Assembly: GCA_028820635.1 (NCBI GenBank)
Contig: JAPPIG010000084.1
Coordinates: 248,001 to 312,000 of the forward strand
DNA length: 64,000 bases
Reading direction: 5' to 3'
Source of the DNA: Candidatus Poribacteria bacterium
GTDB lineage: Bacteria; Poribacteria; WGA-4E; WGA-3G
Shown here: piece after piece, positions 1-8,643 of the stretch
How positions within the stretch are numbered: the stretch's first letter is position 1
Layout of the letters: every line of letters starts with the position of its first letter
Notes under the pieces: model-generated
The model's input: the letters and a program-made list of their open reading frames with translations, nothing else
Database searches by the model: none
Told to the model about the DNA's origin: nothing
Translations under genes and position numbers: made by a program

Positions 1-1
1 G

Positions 2-1081
2 TCTCCGCCCAATGATTCTGATCTAAGTGCCGCAGTTGAGAAGATACGCAACGCGAAATTGCCTCTGATTTTTGCTGGTTCTGCTGTTATTCATGCCAAT
101 GCCAGAAATGAGTTAAAGCTACTTGCCGAAAAATTGAATGCGCCAGTCATTGTTTCGCGTTGTGCCAAAGGCACTTTGTCAGAAGACCATCCGTTAGCAC
201 TACAAATTTGTTACGGCTTTTTGGGACAAGAGGCACTTAAACACGCAGACTGTCTAATCGGTATTGGACCTCGGTTTACCTCCATTGATACACGTAGTTG
301 GAGCATGAAACTGCCGCAGCCTTTCATCCAAATTGACGAAGATGAAAATGAAATTGGCCGTGAATATCCTTGTGAAATAGGTGTAGTAGGGGACTTAAAA
401 TTAACCTTACAGGCACTGATTGAGGATATATCCACAGATCAAAACGGTTGGGATGCCGTGCTGCCGCAACTTCTCGCAAAGTATAATTCCCAACCACCAC
501 TGCCGATCATTCACGAACTCCAAGATGTTTTGCCACGAGATACTATCTATTCAATTGATGTTCATTCCCTCGGCTATGCTTCCTTTGCTGAATTCCCTAT
601 TTACGATCCGCGGACTTTCCTCTATCCAAATATTGGTGTGGCATTAGGATACGCCTATCCTGCGGCGATTGGTGCTAAGGTCGCATACCCTGATCGTCCG
701 GTTGTATGTTTTAGCGGCGATGGCGGATTTTTAATGGGGGCAATGGAAATGGCAACAGCAATGAAATATGGCATCAACGTCGTGGCAATTGTAATAAATG
801 ATGATGCTTTGTCAGCAATTAAGGGTTCTCAACTCAAAGGATTTGACGGACGTACTATTGACACCGACCTACATAATCCTGATTTCGTCGAATTTGCACA
901 GTCTTTTGGTGCTTATGCAAGGAAAGTTGAAAATGTGGAGGACTTTAAGCCGATATTACGGGACGCACTCGCTGCCGAAAAACCAGCACTCATTGAGGTG
1001 ATAATGCGGGAGCATCAAGATGATATTATCGATTCTATTGGTTGGTTGAAAGCTGATGCCCTCCGAAAAACGTCATTTTAA
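2..1081 (+). CDS. Thiamine-diphosphate-dependent enzyme, acetolactate-synthase-like (5' end outside window)
   Basis: The reading frame is open to the first base of the window, so the true start lies upstream and only about 360 C-terminal residues are present. They cover the central domain and the C-terminal ThDP-binding domain of the acetolactate synthase/benzoylformate decarboxylase superfamily. The ThDP/Mg motif is visible as GDGGFLMGAMEMATA followed about 25 residues later by the ND of VINDDALS. Such enzymes decarboxylate or ligate 2-oxo acids in the cytoplasm. The N-terminal domain that carries the catalytic Glu is missing, and I cannot tell acetolactate synthase from oxalyl-CoA, benzoylformate or sulfoacetaldehyde-type members. 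It converges with the restriction-modification pair, 69 bases away. Confidence 0.85.
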   Translation, partial: SPPNDSDLSAAVEKIRNAKLPLIFAGSAVIHANARNELKLLAEKLNAPVIVSRCAKGTLSEDHPLALQICYGFLGQEALKHADCLIGIGPRFTSIDTRSWSMKLPQPFIQIDEDENEIGREYPCEIGVVGDLKLTLQALIEDISTDQNGWDAVLPQLLAKYNSQPPLPIIHELQDVLPRDTIYSIDVHSLGYASFAEFPIYDPRTFLYPNIGVALGYAYPAAIGAKVAYPDRPVVCFSGDGGFLMGAMEMATAMKYGINVVAIVINDDALSAIKGSQLKGFDGRTIDTDLHNPDFVEFAQSFGAYARKVENVEDFKPILRDALAAEKPALIEVIMREHQDDIIDSIGWLKADALRKTSF

Positions 1082-1150
1082 CATGCCGTCATGAGTTCAT
1101 GAGTTCTAAGGTTAGGCAAGGGAATCTTGCTGGAGACAACATATTCAATC

Positions 1151-2083
1151 CTACGACACCAAACCCTCACTTTTTTGGTATTCCGCCAGCTTTTCAAAAA
1201 GCATGAGTTGTTCAGTTCGTTCTACTGGTTCTTCTTCCAAGTGTTTAGGTGTGAAATTCATTACCAATGCTTCAAGCATCGGATTTCTATTTTTCTCTTT
1301 CGCGCCGACGTGATAAAAATGTTCTTTGGTTAACACAGGAAATTCCGACCACAGCGTTTCAAGAAAAACGTTTTTCCTGTACTGATTACTATGCCAAGTG
1401 GATAAAATGAATTTGCAAGGAGATTGGCTTAACATTTCAAATAGGTCCTTTTCATTTTCTTCGTCCCAGCTATCGAAATAATCAACGTGCCGTCCAACAT
1501 AAGGCGGATCACAGTAGATAAAATCATCTTCAGAAATGTCTTTAAGTGTTTCTTTAAAGTCTTGGCAAATAAACGACCAATTAAAATGTCTTGACATGAC
1601 ATGAACGTAGTCAACTTGGTTTACAATCTTTGTGATATATCCTTTAGAAAACCGCTGTGGTTTGTGCCCGAAAGGGACATTAAAGTCTCCTTTGCGATTG
1701 AACCGAATCATACCATTAAAGCAGCATCGATTTAAAAAAAGAAAATCTAAAGGCTCATGCGTTTTATTGAATCGCTCTCGAACTTCATAATAGTAGTCTT
1801 TCCCACGTCTTGATAACACTTCGCCGTGCTGTTCAAGGAAGTTTCTCACCTTCAAACCATCAATCTTTCCACCTGCTATCGCGTTATAGAAGTTAATCAA
1901 ATGTGGATTGCTATCTGCAAAGACTGCGTTGCGCGGTGTAATGTTGAAACCAACAACTCCTGACCCCATAAAGGGTTCAATCCATTTACCTTCAAAAGAC
2001 CAGTCCACAACTCGTTTTATGAAAGGAACAAGTTTGCTTTTAATCCCTTGACACTTAATCGGTGGAATCATAACTTTCATCAT
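1151..2083 (-). CDS. Adenine-specific DNA methyltransferase of the Dam/D12 class, partner of the EcoRV-like nuclease
   Basis: A 310-residue N6-adenine methyltransferase. The AdoMet-binding motif EPFMGSG is at residues 36-42 and the catalytic motif DPPY at 192-195, in the order typical of alpha-class D12 enzymes; M.EcoRV belongs to this class and has similar length. The ATG overlaps the nuclease stop by four bases (ATGA), so translation is coupled and the nuclease gene comes first. It presumably methylates an adenine in the site cut by the partner, protecting the host. The methyltransferase class is certain; the recognition sequence is inferred from the partner. Confidence 0.93.
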   Translation of the reverse strand: MMKVMIPPIKCQGIKSKLVPFIKRVVDWSFEGKWIEPFMGSGVVGFNITPRNAVFADSNPHLINFYNAIAGGKIDGLKVRNFLEQHGEVLSRRGKDYYYEVRERFNKTHEPLDFLFLNRCCFNGMIRFNRKGDFNVPFGHKPQRFSKGYITKIVNQVDYVHVMSRHFNWSFICQDFKETLKDISEDDFIYCDPPYVGRHVDYFDSWDEENEKDLFEMLSQSPCKFILSTWHSNQYRKNVFLETLWSEFPVLTKEHFYHVGAKEKNRNPMLEALVMNFTPKHLEEEPVERTEQLMLFEKLAEYQKSEGLVS

Positions 2084-2940
2084 TGGTTTCGGCTCCTCAA
2101 ACCTATTTTTCTTGCTTTGGGTACAATTAACTCAACATCTCCGCCTCTATATGCAACAAAATCTTTCAAACTTCTAATCAGTTTTGTTTTACCGTCATCT
2201 TCCGTCACGGTAATCTTACCATAGTTCATCCAATAATCATCAAACCATTCCTCACCTAAGTCTGAGAACATGCCACGTCCTGAGATTATATCGTCAATTC
2301 TATTAATACTTCCGATGTTCGCGGTATTACCGCTTCCACTTTTGTCACTCGCTATCTTCCACTTTTCTGCGACGAAGAACTTGAAGTCCTTTATGACAGA
2401 AGATATAGAATGAAGTTCTTCAAACCTATAAGTGTGAGTTTCATCTACTTCCGCTTCCGTGTGCCTACTGTAAATAATTCCCAAGCAGAAATGTCCTTGG
2501 TATTGACCATAGGGGAATTGAATGTTCTTTGAACTTTCTCTATTCACGAAGTATTTTCCGTGGGAACCCAATGTGAATCCATTGCAAAACTCTGGGTAAT
2601 CTGGTAAACGGTATGTCGTCTTGAAATCAACTGCGAATTTGATGTATTCGTCATCCGCCTTCACGAAAGAGATGTCTGGGTAGTAATTTTGATGTTCAGC
2701 CAGAACCACTCGGTATCCAGTTTCTTCTGCAAAACTGAGAATACGAGGGAAAAGATGTATTTCAAGAATCTTTGATATTATTTTCGTATCCGAAGAAATT
2801 GTATAAATATTCCGACATACATCGATAAATCCCTTGATTCGCCATTGCCCATCGTCCGTGCTAACATGTTCATCAAGTGATGAGACGAATTGAGTCAGTG
2901 CTTCAAAGAACTCCTGTTTAATTTGAAAATATCGACTCAT
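2080..2940 (-). CDS. Type II restriction endonuclease of the EcoRV family
   Basis: The start chosen is the ATG at 2940, preceded by AAAGGA at good spacing; the frame extends to 3021 but has no ribosome site there. The product has 286 residues against about 245 for EcoRV. Aligning from memory with EcoRV, the catalytic residues match with identical spacing: E60 (EcoRV E45), the P-D pair ending at D89 (D74), D105 and K107 (D90, K92). The Q-N of the minor-groove loop is at 84-85. The recognition loop reads SGSGNTAN at 201-208 against AGSGNTTN in EcoRV, one change (Thr187 to Ala). YWMNY near 237 matches the EcoRV YWRNY region. It most likely makes double-strand breaks at GATATC or a close variant. 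No control (C) gene is visible. Confidence 0.92.
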   Translation of the reverse strand: MSRYFQIKQEFFEALTQFVSSLDEHVSTDDGQWRIKGFIDVCRNIYTISSDTKIISKILEIHLFPRILSFAEETGYRVVLAEHQNYYPDISFVKADDEYIKFAVDFKTTYRLPDYPEFCNGFTLGSHGKYFVNRESSKNIQFPYGQYQGHFCLGIIYSRHTEAEVDETHTYRFEELHSISSVIKDFKFFVAEKWKIASDKSGSGNTANIGSINRIDDIISGRGMFSDLGEEWFDDYWMNYGKITVTEDDGKTKLIRSLKDFVAYRGGDVELIVPKARKIGLRSRNQ

Positions 2941-2996
2941 ACATAAATCCTTTATCCCAAATATCAGAACCCAAGTACATACAGTAGAAGACATAC

Positions 2997-3821
2997 TTAA
3001 TATTCGCCGCGGGCGTTCCAACCCGGGTACTGCTCTTCCAATGCCTGAAGCGTTTGTGGCGTGTAGTATGGATGGCCAGCAGGTGGAAACCGAAAAACCT
3101 CACGCTCCGCTGCTGTCAAGGTGCCGATGAATTTCGAGAACGTCTCGTGTCGTCCTTTATCTGTGTAGTGCCGAAAGCCTTCCCAATAGTGGTCTGCCCG
3201 TCCCAAACCGAATCCCCATGTGAAACGTTGTCCATCTTCCCGCAGATAATCGCTTGCTGAATGTAATGTATAGTTGTTGAAGATGCAGAGCGTACCACCT
3301 TTGCAAACAAGCGGTTCACATTTGGACATATCCCGTTCGTACTCGGTGGCGAGCAATCTGAGCGGTGCCTGATTTTCGTCAACATCCTCAAGGTGCACCC
3401 AAAAGACAAGTTGTCCGAATTCCGGGGCGGACTGCGACTGCGGTAGCAATGAGTTATTGCCATTATCAATATGCAAGCCGCTTGCGTCACTCCTAACCCC
3501 ACCACCTTTGAATCCGGGATAGCGTGCAATCATACACCCAGCCCGGAAGTGGATATGCTCTGTCTTGAACCACTTACGCGCGAACCTCCATGCTTCGTAG
3601 TCCACAATCCCGCGCAACAAAACCATTTCAGACGATGGAAATTCAGTCAAGATTGCTCTCCCTGGCGGTGGATCATCTTTGATCTCTTCCCACGTTGGCA
3701 GCACACGACGTTGGGCAGCTTGCATCTCCGCGAGCTGCTCTCCTGAATAGTAGTCAGGAACGATTAGATAGCCTTTTACAACGAATTCGTCAAGATGGGC
3801 ATCGGTAAGTTTTGTAGGCAT
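2997..3821 (-). CDS. Phytanoyl-CoA dioxygenase (PhyH) family protein
   Basis: A 274-residue non-haem Fe(II)/2-oxoglutarate dioxygenase. The start at 3821 is favoured over an ATG four codons upstream because GGAGGG lies inside those four codons at ideal spacing. The metal triad is visible: H117-x-D119 in GLHIDNG and distal H187 in TLHSASD. R199 is the likely 2-oxoglutarate-binding arginine. PhyH proteins hydroxylate diverse small molecules, and the substrate cannot be read from sequence. It is transcribed towards the restriction genes with 56 bases between. Two further PhyH genes lie at 58.3-60.2 kb. Confidence 0.88.
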   Translation of the reverse strand: MPTKLTDAHLDEFVVKGYLIVPDYYSGEQLAEMQAAQRRVLPTWEEIKDDPPPGRAILTEFPSSEMVLLRGIVDYEAWRFARKWFKTEHIHFRAGCMIARYPGFKGGGVRSDASGLHIDNGNNSLLPQSQSAPEFGQLVFWVHLEDVDENQAPLRLLATEYERDMSKCEPLVCKGGTLCIFNNYTLHSASDYLREDGQRFTWGFGLGRADHYWEGFRHYTDKGRHETFSKFIGTLTAAEREVFRFPPAGHPYYTPQTLQALEEQYPGWNARGEY

Positions 3822-3866
3822 GTTACCCTCCATCGAAAAAGCAGGGAAAATCTGAATAGGGACATG

Positions 3867-3916
3867 TTAAAAAATTTTGCTGACGAACCTTGAACGTCAA
3901 GCCCGCCAGCAAAATT
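3867..3916 (-). terminator. Rho-independent terminator of tRNA-Asn
   Basis: Reading the minus strand just after the tRNA, AATTTTGCTG (3916-3907) pairs perfectly with CAGCAAAATT (3882-3873). A small CTTGA/TCAAG hairpin sits in the loop, and a T-rich run ending near 3867 follows. It lies five bases beyond the tRNA 3' end. Confidence 0.75.
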
Positions 3917-3921
3917 GAAAA

Positions 3922-3994
3922 CTCCCCCAGACGGACTCGAACCGCCGACACGATGGTTAACAGCCATCTGCTCTACCAACTGAGCTATGGGGGA
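3922..3994 (-). tRNA. tRNA-Asn (anticodon GUU)
   Basis: A complete 73-nt cloverleaf. The acceptor TCCCCCA pairs with TGGGGGA and is followed by discriminator G. The D arm is GCTC/GAGC, the anticodon stem GATGG/CCATC with loop CTGTTAA gives GTT, and the T loop is GTTCGAGTC. No CCA is encoded. The anticodon occupies 3959-3961. Confidence 0.98.
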
Positions 3995-4066
3995 ATATAA
4001 AATTAACATTTTAATTATACACCATCATATACCCAATTGCAAGTTAAAATGCACTTTTTACAGATT

Positions 4067-4456
4067 TTAACATCCACATCTAACTTCTTTTCCCTGAACA
4101 CCCTCTTTGCCTTTGGTTTCATAACCATCACGTTTCCACCAATCCAAACCGCCGAGCAATTCTTTGACATTAAACCCTAATTTTGCCATGTTCAAAGCAC
4201 CTTTGGTAGATGCGTTGCAACCGATACCATCGCAATAAGTAACATACAACTTTGATTTATCAAGGTCACTTGTAGTCGCTTCAGACATTGATCTGTGCGG
4301 GATATTTATTGCTGTAGGAATATGCTCAAGTGTGTATGCTTCAGGAGAACGAGCATCTATAACGACTATATCTTCTCCGTTATTGAGTGCCTCACTGAGA
4401 TCCCAAGAATCGGTTTCATAAGCTATCTTTGCTTGGTAAAATTCACGTTGATTCAT
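4067..4456 (-). CDS. Rhodanese-like domain protein
   Basis: A single rhodanese fold of 129 residues. The start at 4456 has AAGGA seven bases upstream; a frame extension to 4492 lacks a site. VIDARSPEAY (residues 32-41) and EHIPTAINIPH (44-54) are characteristic. The active-site loop begins with C75 in YVTYCDGIGC, followed by a second cysteine at 80. The C-terminus ends RCGC, adding two more cysteines that could relay sulfur or bind metal. Such proteins transfer sulfane sulfur or act as redox carriers. The next gene on this strand lies only 28 bases upstream. Confidence 0.88.
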   Translation of the reverse strand: MNQREFYQAKIAYETDSWDLSEALNNGEDIVVIDARSPEAYTLEHIPTAINIPHRSMSEATTSDLDKSKLYVTYCDGIGCNASTKGALNMAKLGFNVKELLGGLDWWKRDGYETKGKEGVQGKEVRCGC

Positions 4457-4484
4457 AAATTTCCTTGTCAAGATAACGTTGTCT

Positions 4485-4826
4485 TTAAGCATGCCGCCTT
4501 CTCAACCATCTCTTAAAATCCAACCTACCTTGAGAAAAACCCCAGATAAATCCAAGGACGATAAAGCCCCAAGCGCCAATCATTCCAGTTCGCCAAGCAA
4601 AACCATAAATTTCCCCAGCGAAGCCAAAGTAACGATCATCCCTTGGAGGTCCTGTGTCATAGAAACGATCTATTACATCAACATACGAGAGACTGACCCC
4701 CGCTGCGATACTAAAGATATACGCCACAACCACACACCATAAGTAACCCACTACGATTCCCGCTAAAATCCTAACAAATAGAATTCCAAGAAATCGAAGA
4801 CTGGCTTTGAATTTCTGCATAAACAT
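4485..4826 (-). CDS. Small membrane protein of unknown function
   Basis: A 113-residue protein. The start at 4826 is set by GAAGGAG six bases upstream, which lies inside the six codons of an apparent TTG extension. It has a basic N-terminus, a hydrophobic stretch around residues 12-43, an acidic and aromatic middle (DRFYDTGPPRDDRYFG), a second hydrophobic segment around 84-98, and a very basic tail (WLRRRHA). This suggests two to three membrane spans with a cytoplasmic basic tail. I do not recognise the family. It is probably co-transcribed with the rhodanese gene downstream. Confidence 0.65.
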   Translation of the reverse strand: MFMQKFKASLRFLGILFVRILAGIVVGYLWCVVVAYIFSIAAGVSLSYVDVIDRFYDTGPPRDDRYFGFAGEIYGFAWRTGMIGAWGFIVLGFIWGFSQGRLDFKRWLRRRHA

Positions 4827-5037
4827 AATGAACTCCTTCAGCAAAGTGATCGGAAAGTAATACCATTTCTAAAAATTGACATAATACCGTTTCTGAATGA
4901 TTAGAGTCATTAGTTTTCGGATTTCTTCTTAAAATTTTTCACATGGTCGCAGCCAACAAGTCTGTCCTACATGAAGAGACTTTTGAAAGAAGTTAGAAAC
5001 TATTAGAGAATTGAGTGCCCTGGTCCTTCAGAGGTAT

Positions 5038-5796
5038 TCAACTATTTAATTCTTCCCATAACGCCCGATAGAAATTCATTACCCGTACCGGATCCGAACT
5101 ACCTGCAATTTCTGCCAAAGTATAACCAGAATACCCAGACTCTTTCAGCAAGGTGAACAGTTCGCGCCACGGATATTCCCGCCGATGCAGTTCTGTGATA
5201 TGAACCAATCCAATTCTACCTTTTACGTAATTGAAATTTTTTAGAATTGATCCATCTTCTACCTCACCGAAGTTGGAATTCCAACACACGTATACATTTT
5301 CATGGTCAGCAACATCAATAATAGTCTGTATATGTCGAAGTTCGGAGGTGCCGCCACCGTGTACTTCCAGTCGAATTTGAACGCCAAGGTCTGCAGCGAA
5401 TACTCCGCATTCCCGCAATGCTAATCCAATTTGTTCTAAAGTTTTTTCCACAGGAACTTCACTTGGTAATCCATTTGGACGCACCTTTACGCCCGGTGCG
5501 CCGACATCTGCTGCCAACTGAGAGTACTCTTTCGTGCCATCTATATTCTGACGAACAGCATCTTGATCAGTTGAATGATAGTCGAAAGCAGAACCCAAGC
5601 CTGCAATCTCAATAGGTGAATCTTCAAACTGCTGTTTTACTGCTGCCCGTTCACTTGCAGAGAGGTTGACTTCAACACCGTGTGCGTGAGTTGTGCGCAA
5701 CTCCACACCTGAAAATCCTGTTTCTGAACAATGTTCAATGATAGTCGGAACATCCCAATCTTTTGCCATATTATACGTTACTAAACCAAGTTTCAT
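5038..5796 (-). CDS. Sugar phosphate isomerase/epimerase-like TIM-barrel protein
   Basis: A 252-residue member of the xylose-isomerase-like TIM-barrel (AP_endonuc_2) superfamily. Characteristic stretches are GFSGVELR near residue 28, RLEVHGGG near 143, VYVCWNSN near 169, LVHITELH near 196, and a C-terminal GYSGYTLAEI. The conserved acid and histidine residues at strand ends fit a divalent-metal site. Start ATG has AAGGAG upstream. It lies nine bases after the stop of a Uma2 gene on the same strand, so it may be the last gene of that operon. The substrate is unknown. Confidence 0.82.
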   Translation of the reverse strand: MKLGLVTYNMAKDWDVPTIIEHCSETGFSGVELRTTHAHGVEVNLSASERAAVKQQFEDSPIEIAGLGSAFDYHSTDQDAVRQNIDGTKEYSQLAADVGAPGVKVRPNGLPSEVPVEKTLEQIGLALRECGVFAADLGVQIRLEVHGGGTSELRHIQTIIDVADHENVYVCWNSNFGEVEDGSILKNFNYVKGRIGLVHITELHRREYPWRELFTLLKESGYSGYTLAEIAGSSDPVRVMNFYRALWEELNS

Positions 5797-5805
5797 AAAT
5801 TCTCC

Positions 5806-6375
5806 TTATTCAAAAAGTTGTGCGACTGGACAAGAAAATCCTTCAACGACATCTTCTCCTGTGAGCGTGTCTTTGCGTGTGAGTGTTGTAATATCTGTTT
5901 CTGATCGAAACACTGTTACTGTTTTTCCAGTGGGTTCAATGATCCAGACAAGAAGTGTTCCCGCTTCCAGATAGGCAAGTGCCTTTTCAACAACCTTAGT
6001 CAGGGAATCTGTTGGTGAAATCACTTCAATTGCGAGTTCTGGAGGTATTGAAAATATTGCTCTTTGATCATCAGGTAATTTAGATGTTGGAATGAAAGCG
6101 ACATCTGGCATCAGTACGCGTTCTCCAACACGAAAACCTGTGTCTGACGTGTAGACACGACCAAGTTCATTTGTGCGAACATGCGATTGCAAATACCACT
6201 GTATGTTTGAACTAATATTGCCATGTTCTATAGAAGTCGGCGGCATCGGTATCAATTCTCCTTTAATGTACTCATATCCCTCTAAATCGCTCTCAAGAAA
6301 TTCCTTTAATGTCATTGCACCTTGGTCTGGCGGAAGCATTTCTTGCGAGTATTCTTGGACTTCTTGTGGGTTCAT
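5806..6375 (-). CDS. Uma2 family (DUF820) putative endonuclease, copy 1
   Basis: A 189-residue protein with the DUF820/Uma2 restriction-endonuclease-like fold. Visible signatures are LEGYEYIKGELIPMPP, a PDVAFIPT strand and LAIEVISPTDS, which carry the acidic PD-(D/E)XK-type residues. GGAGGGAGG precedes the ATG. It is the last of three tandem paralogues, and its C-terminal 40 or so residues are almost identical to those of the other two. Uma2 proteins are greatly expanded in cyanobacteria and some uncultured phyla, but their biological role is not established. Confidence 0.88.
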   Translation of the reverse strand: MNPQEVQEYSQEMLPPDQGAMTLKEFLESDLEGYEYIKGELIPMPPTSIEHGNISSNIQWYLQSHVRTNELGRVYTSDTGFRVGERVLMPDVAFIPTSKLPDDQRAIFSIPPELAIEVISPTDSLTKVVEKALAYLEAGTLLVWIIEPTGKTVTVFRSETDITTLTRKDTLTGEDVVEGFSCPVAQLFE

Positions 6376-6383
6376 TTTCCTCC

Positions 6384-6483
6384 CTCCACATTACATTATT
6401 GGTTTTTAATCTTCTTGTGACCACCTTTGGCAAGCATATATTGAGAATTATCTCCACATTACATTATTGGTTTTTAATCTTCT
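6384..6483. repeat. 32-bp direct repeat between Uma2 copies 1 and 2
   Basis: The segment beginning CTCCACATTACATTATTGG occurs identically at 6384-6415 and 6452-6483, 68 bases apart. It lies just upstream of Uma2 copy 1 and runs up to the stop codon of copy 2. It marks local duplication or slippage during expansion of the cluster. Confidence 0.9.
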
Positions 6484-7053
6484 CTATTCAAATAGTTGTG
6501 CGACTGGACAAAAAAATCCTTCAACGACATCCTCTCCTGTAAGTGTATCTTTACGAGTGAGTGTTTTTATGTCGGTTTCTGATCTATATACCGTTACCGT
6601 TTTTCCAATAGGTTCAAGAACCCAAACTATCTGTGTGCCAGTTTCCAGATAAGCAAATACTTTTTCAATAATTCTCAGCGAAATATCTGACTTGGAAATA
6701 ACCTCAACAGCGAGGTCTGGTGGAACTGGACATGCACGACTATGATCATCAGGTAGTCTATCTTTAGGAAGGAAGGCAACATCTGGTTTCAGTACACGTT
6801 CCCCTACCTGAAAACCTGTATCTGGCGTAACCACAATCCCCAGTTGATGTTCCTGTACGTACAAAGCTAAGATTAAATATACCTTGGAACATATAATTCC
6901 ATGCTCCAATGAGGCAGCTGGCATCGGTATTATTTCTCCTTTAACGTACTCATATCCCTCTAAATCGCTCTCAAGAAATTCCTCCAACGTCATGGAAAAG
7001 TTCTCTGGTGGATGAGATTCTTGTGCATATTCGTTAATGTTTTGTGGATTCAT
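6484..7053 (-). CDS. Uma2 family (DUF820) putative endonuclease, copy 2
   Basis: A 189-residue paralogue of the flanking Uma2 genes, with YEYVKGEIIPMP, LKPDVAFLPK and DLAVEVISKSD. Start 7053 is preferred to the ATG two codons upstream because GGAGG then has normal spacing and the N-terminus (MNPQN) aligns with copy 1 (MNPQE). An 89-base stretch at its 3' end is identical to copy 3, while the 5' halves have clearly diverged. That pattern points to recent gene conversion of the 3' end. Confidence 0.88.
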   Translation of the reverse strand: MNPQNINEYAQESHPPENFSMTLEEFLESDLEGYEYVKGEIIPMPAASLEHGIICSKVYLILALYVQEHQLGIVVTPDTGFQVGERVLKPDVAFLPKDRLPDDHSRACPVPPDLAVEVISKSDISLRIIEKVFAYLETGTQIVWVLEPIGKTVTVYRSETDIKTLTRKDTLTGEDVVEGFFCPVAQLFE

Positions 7054-7092
7054 TTTCATTCCTCCGCAGTTTTTACGGTATTGGCATCGTAT

Positions 7093-7665
7093 CTATTCAA
7101 ATAGTTGTGCGACTGGACAGGAAAACCCTTCAACGACATCCTCTCCTGTAAGTGTATCTTTACGAGTGAGTGTTTTTATGTCGGTTTCTGATCTATATAC
7201 CGTTACCGTTTTTCCGATAGGTTCTATAATCCAAACCAGACGAGTGCCAGCGTTCAGATAAGCGAATGCCTTTTCAGCGATATTATACTGAGGATCTGTC
7301 GGAGAAACTACTTCAACTGCCAGGTCTGGAGGTATTGGGGATCCTTGGCGCCTGTTTTCAGGCAGCCGTTCTGTTGAAACGAACGCAATATCAGGTTTCA
7401 CCAATCTGTCACCTAACTTAAATGTTGTATCTGCGGGATACAGACGACCTAACTGTTTTTCACGAACATAAGTACCTAAAGGTAAAATAAGGCTCATGCT
7501 TATCTCACCATGCTCCATCGTAGGTGGGGACATCGGCACTAATTCTCCTTTAACGTATTCATATCCTTCTATGTCATTTTGGAGGAATTCTTCCAATGTC
7601 ATATCGGTTTTTATGGGCGTGAGGGATATCTCTGCCTGTTCATAGCCATTTTTGGGAATGTTCAC
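7093..7665 (-). CDS. Uma2 family (DUF820) putative endonuclease, copy 3
   Basis: A 190-residue paralogue starting with GTG (7665) behind AAGGAGGAG. It has YEYVKGELVPMSP, VKPDIAFVST and DLAVEVVSPTD. It is the first gene of the minus-strand run and is divergent from the HTH/metallo-beta-lactamase gene across a 95-base gap. Its 3' end is shared with copy 2 almost exactly. Confidence 0.88.
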   Translation of the reverse strand: MNIPKNGYEQAEISLTPIKTDMTLEEFLQNDIEGYEYVKGELVPMSPPTMEHGEISMSLILPLGTYVREKQLGRLYPADTTFKLGDRLVKPDIAFVSTERLPENRRQGSPIPPDLAVEVVSPTDPQYNIAEKAFAYLNAGTRLVWIIEPIGKTVTVYRSETDIKTLTRKDTLTGEDVVEGFSCPVAQLFE

Positions 7666-7698
7666 AAGATTCTCCTCCTTCCATTTTCCTATTTTGAA

Positions 7699-7727
7699 TT
7701 GCTATATACCGATTTTTTTGCTATAAT
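7699..7727 (+). promoter_or_regulatory. Sigma-70-type promoter of the HTH-MBL gene
   Basis: TTGCTA (7699-7704), a 17-base spacer and a perfect TATAAT (7722-7727). The expected start is near 7734, about 27 bases before the ATG, with AAAGGAGAA as ribosome site. Confidence 0.65.
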
Positions 7728-7760
7728 TTCTCTAACTCTACAATAAAGGAGAACACACTC

Positions 7761-8603
7761 ATGGCATACGCACTTGAAGACGAATTTGGTGACATTATTG
7801 GTAAAGCCCGACGGGGACAAAACATGTCACAGGGTGAAACAGCCGCAGCCGCTGGAATCACGGAATCCGATTTGTCACGTATGGAACAGTATACCTTAAA
7901 ACCGACAGAAGCGCAAGTCTATAAACTTGCTGAAGTCCTTAATTTAGATGGAGGAAAACTCCTTGCAATTGCGACAGAACAGTGGGAACCAGCACCTGTT
8001 CAGCAATCTGATGATGCAAGCCTTGATATAATAACAGTAAGTGCGCCTGTTGGTGGATGGCCAGTCAACGCCTACCTTTTAATATGCAAAGCTACAGATG
8101 AAGCCGCAATCATTGACACCGCAGCACATCCCGACCTTATTTTAGAACAACTTGATACACATAAAGTTAATCCAACCGCTATTCTATTGACTCATTCACA
8201 TAAAGATCACACCGATGGGTTACCCCAACTTGAAAACGCTACCGGATGCCAAGCTTATATCCATAAAAATGAACCGAAACCGCGCAGCGCAGGCAAATTG
8301 CAGGAACTCGTCCATTCGGATGTTGTAGAAATTGGATCCCTTATGGTGACTGTGCTTGATACACCCGGACATACCCCTGGCGGTTGTAGTTTTCTAACGC
8401 AAACTGCAGCTTTCGTAGGCGATGCAATTTTTGCTGGTTCAGTTGGCGGACCGAATATCTCTTATCAAGATGAAATAAACAGTGTCCGCGATAATCTACT
8501 CTCACTTCCAGATGATGTGAGGCTTTTCCCCGGTCACGGTCCTGCGACAACTGTTGGCGAAGAGAAACTACACAACCCATTTTTTAGGTTTACGCCGCTG
8601 TAA
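7761..8603 (+). CDS. XRE-type HTH domain fused to a metallo-beta-lactamase-fold hydrolase
   Basis: A 280-residue fusion. Residues 10-70 form a Cro/C1-type helix-turn-helix (SQGETAAAAGITESDLSRME). Residues 88-280 are a metallo-beta-lactamase domain of glyoxalase-II type with all metal ligands: H145, H147, D149, H150 (HSHKDH), H204 (TPGHTPGG), D221 (VGDAIF) and H259 (FPGHGP). The C-terminal domain should be a di-metal hydrolase, perhaps of thioesters. The N-terminal domain could bind DNA or only help assembly. It has its own promoter and its stop is 40 bases before the permease pair. Confidence 0.88.
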   Translation: MAYALEDEFGDIIGKARRGQNMSQGETAAAAGITESDLSRMEQYTLKPTEAQVYKLAEVLNLDGGKLLAIATEQWEPAPVQQSDDASLDIITVSAPVGGWPVNAYLLICKATDEAAIIDTAAHPDLILEQLDTHKVNPTAILLTHSHKDHTDGLPQLENATGCQAYIHKNEPKPRSAGKLQELVHSDVVEIGSLMVTVLDTPGHTPGGCSFLTQTAAFVGDAIFAGSVGGPNISYQDEINSVRDNLLSLPDDVRLFPGHGPATTVGEEKLHNPFFRFTPL

Positions 8604-8643
8604 AGATTTATGTTTCTTATCTGTGTCGTGTGAGGCTTGAATA

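Noticed and set aside
3776-4009. 77-codon frame with translated pattern SPIAQLVEQMAVNHRVGGSS.
   Set aside because: It is the well-known artefact of translating a tRNA gene; the tRNA-Asn explains it.
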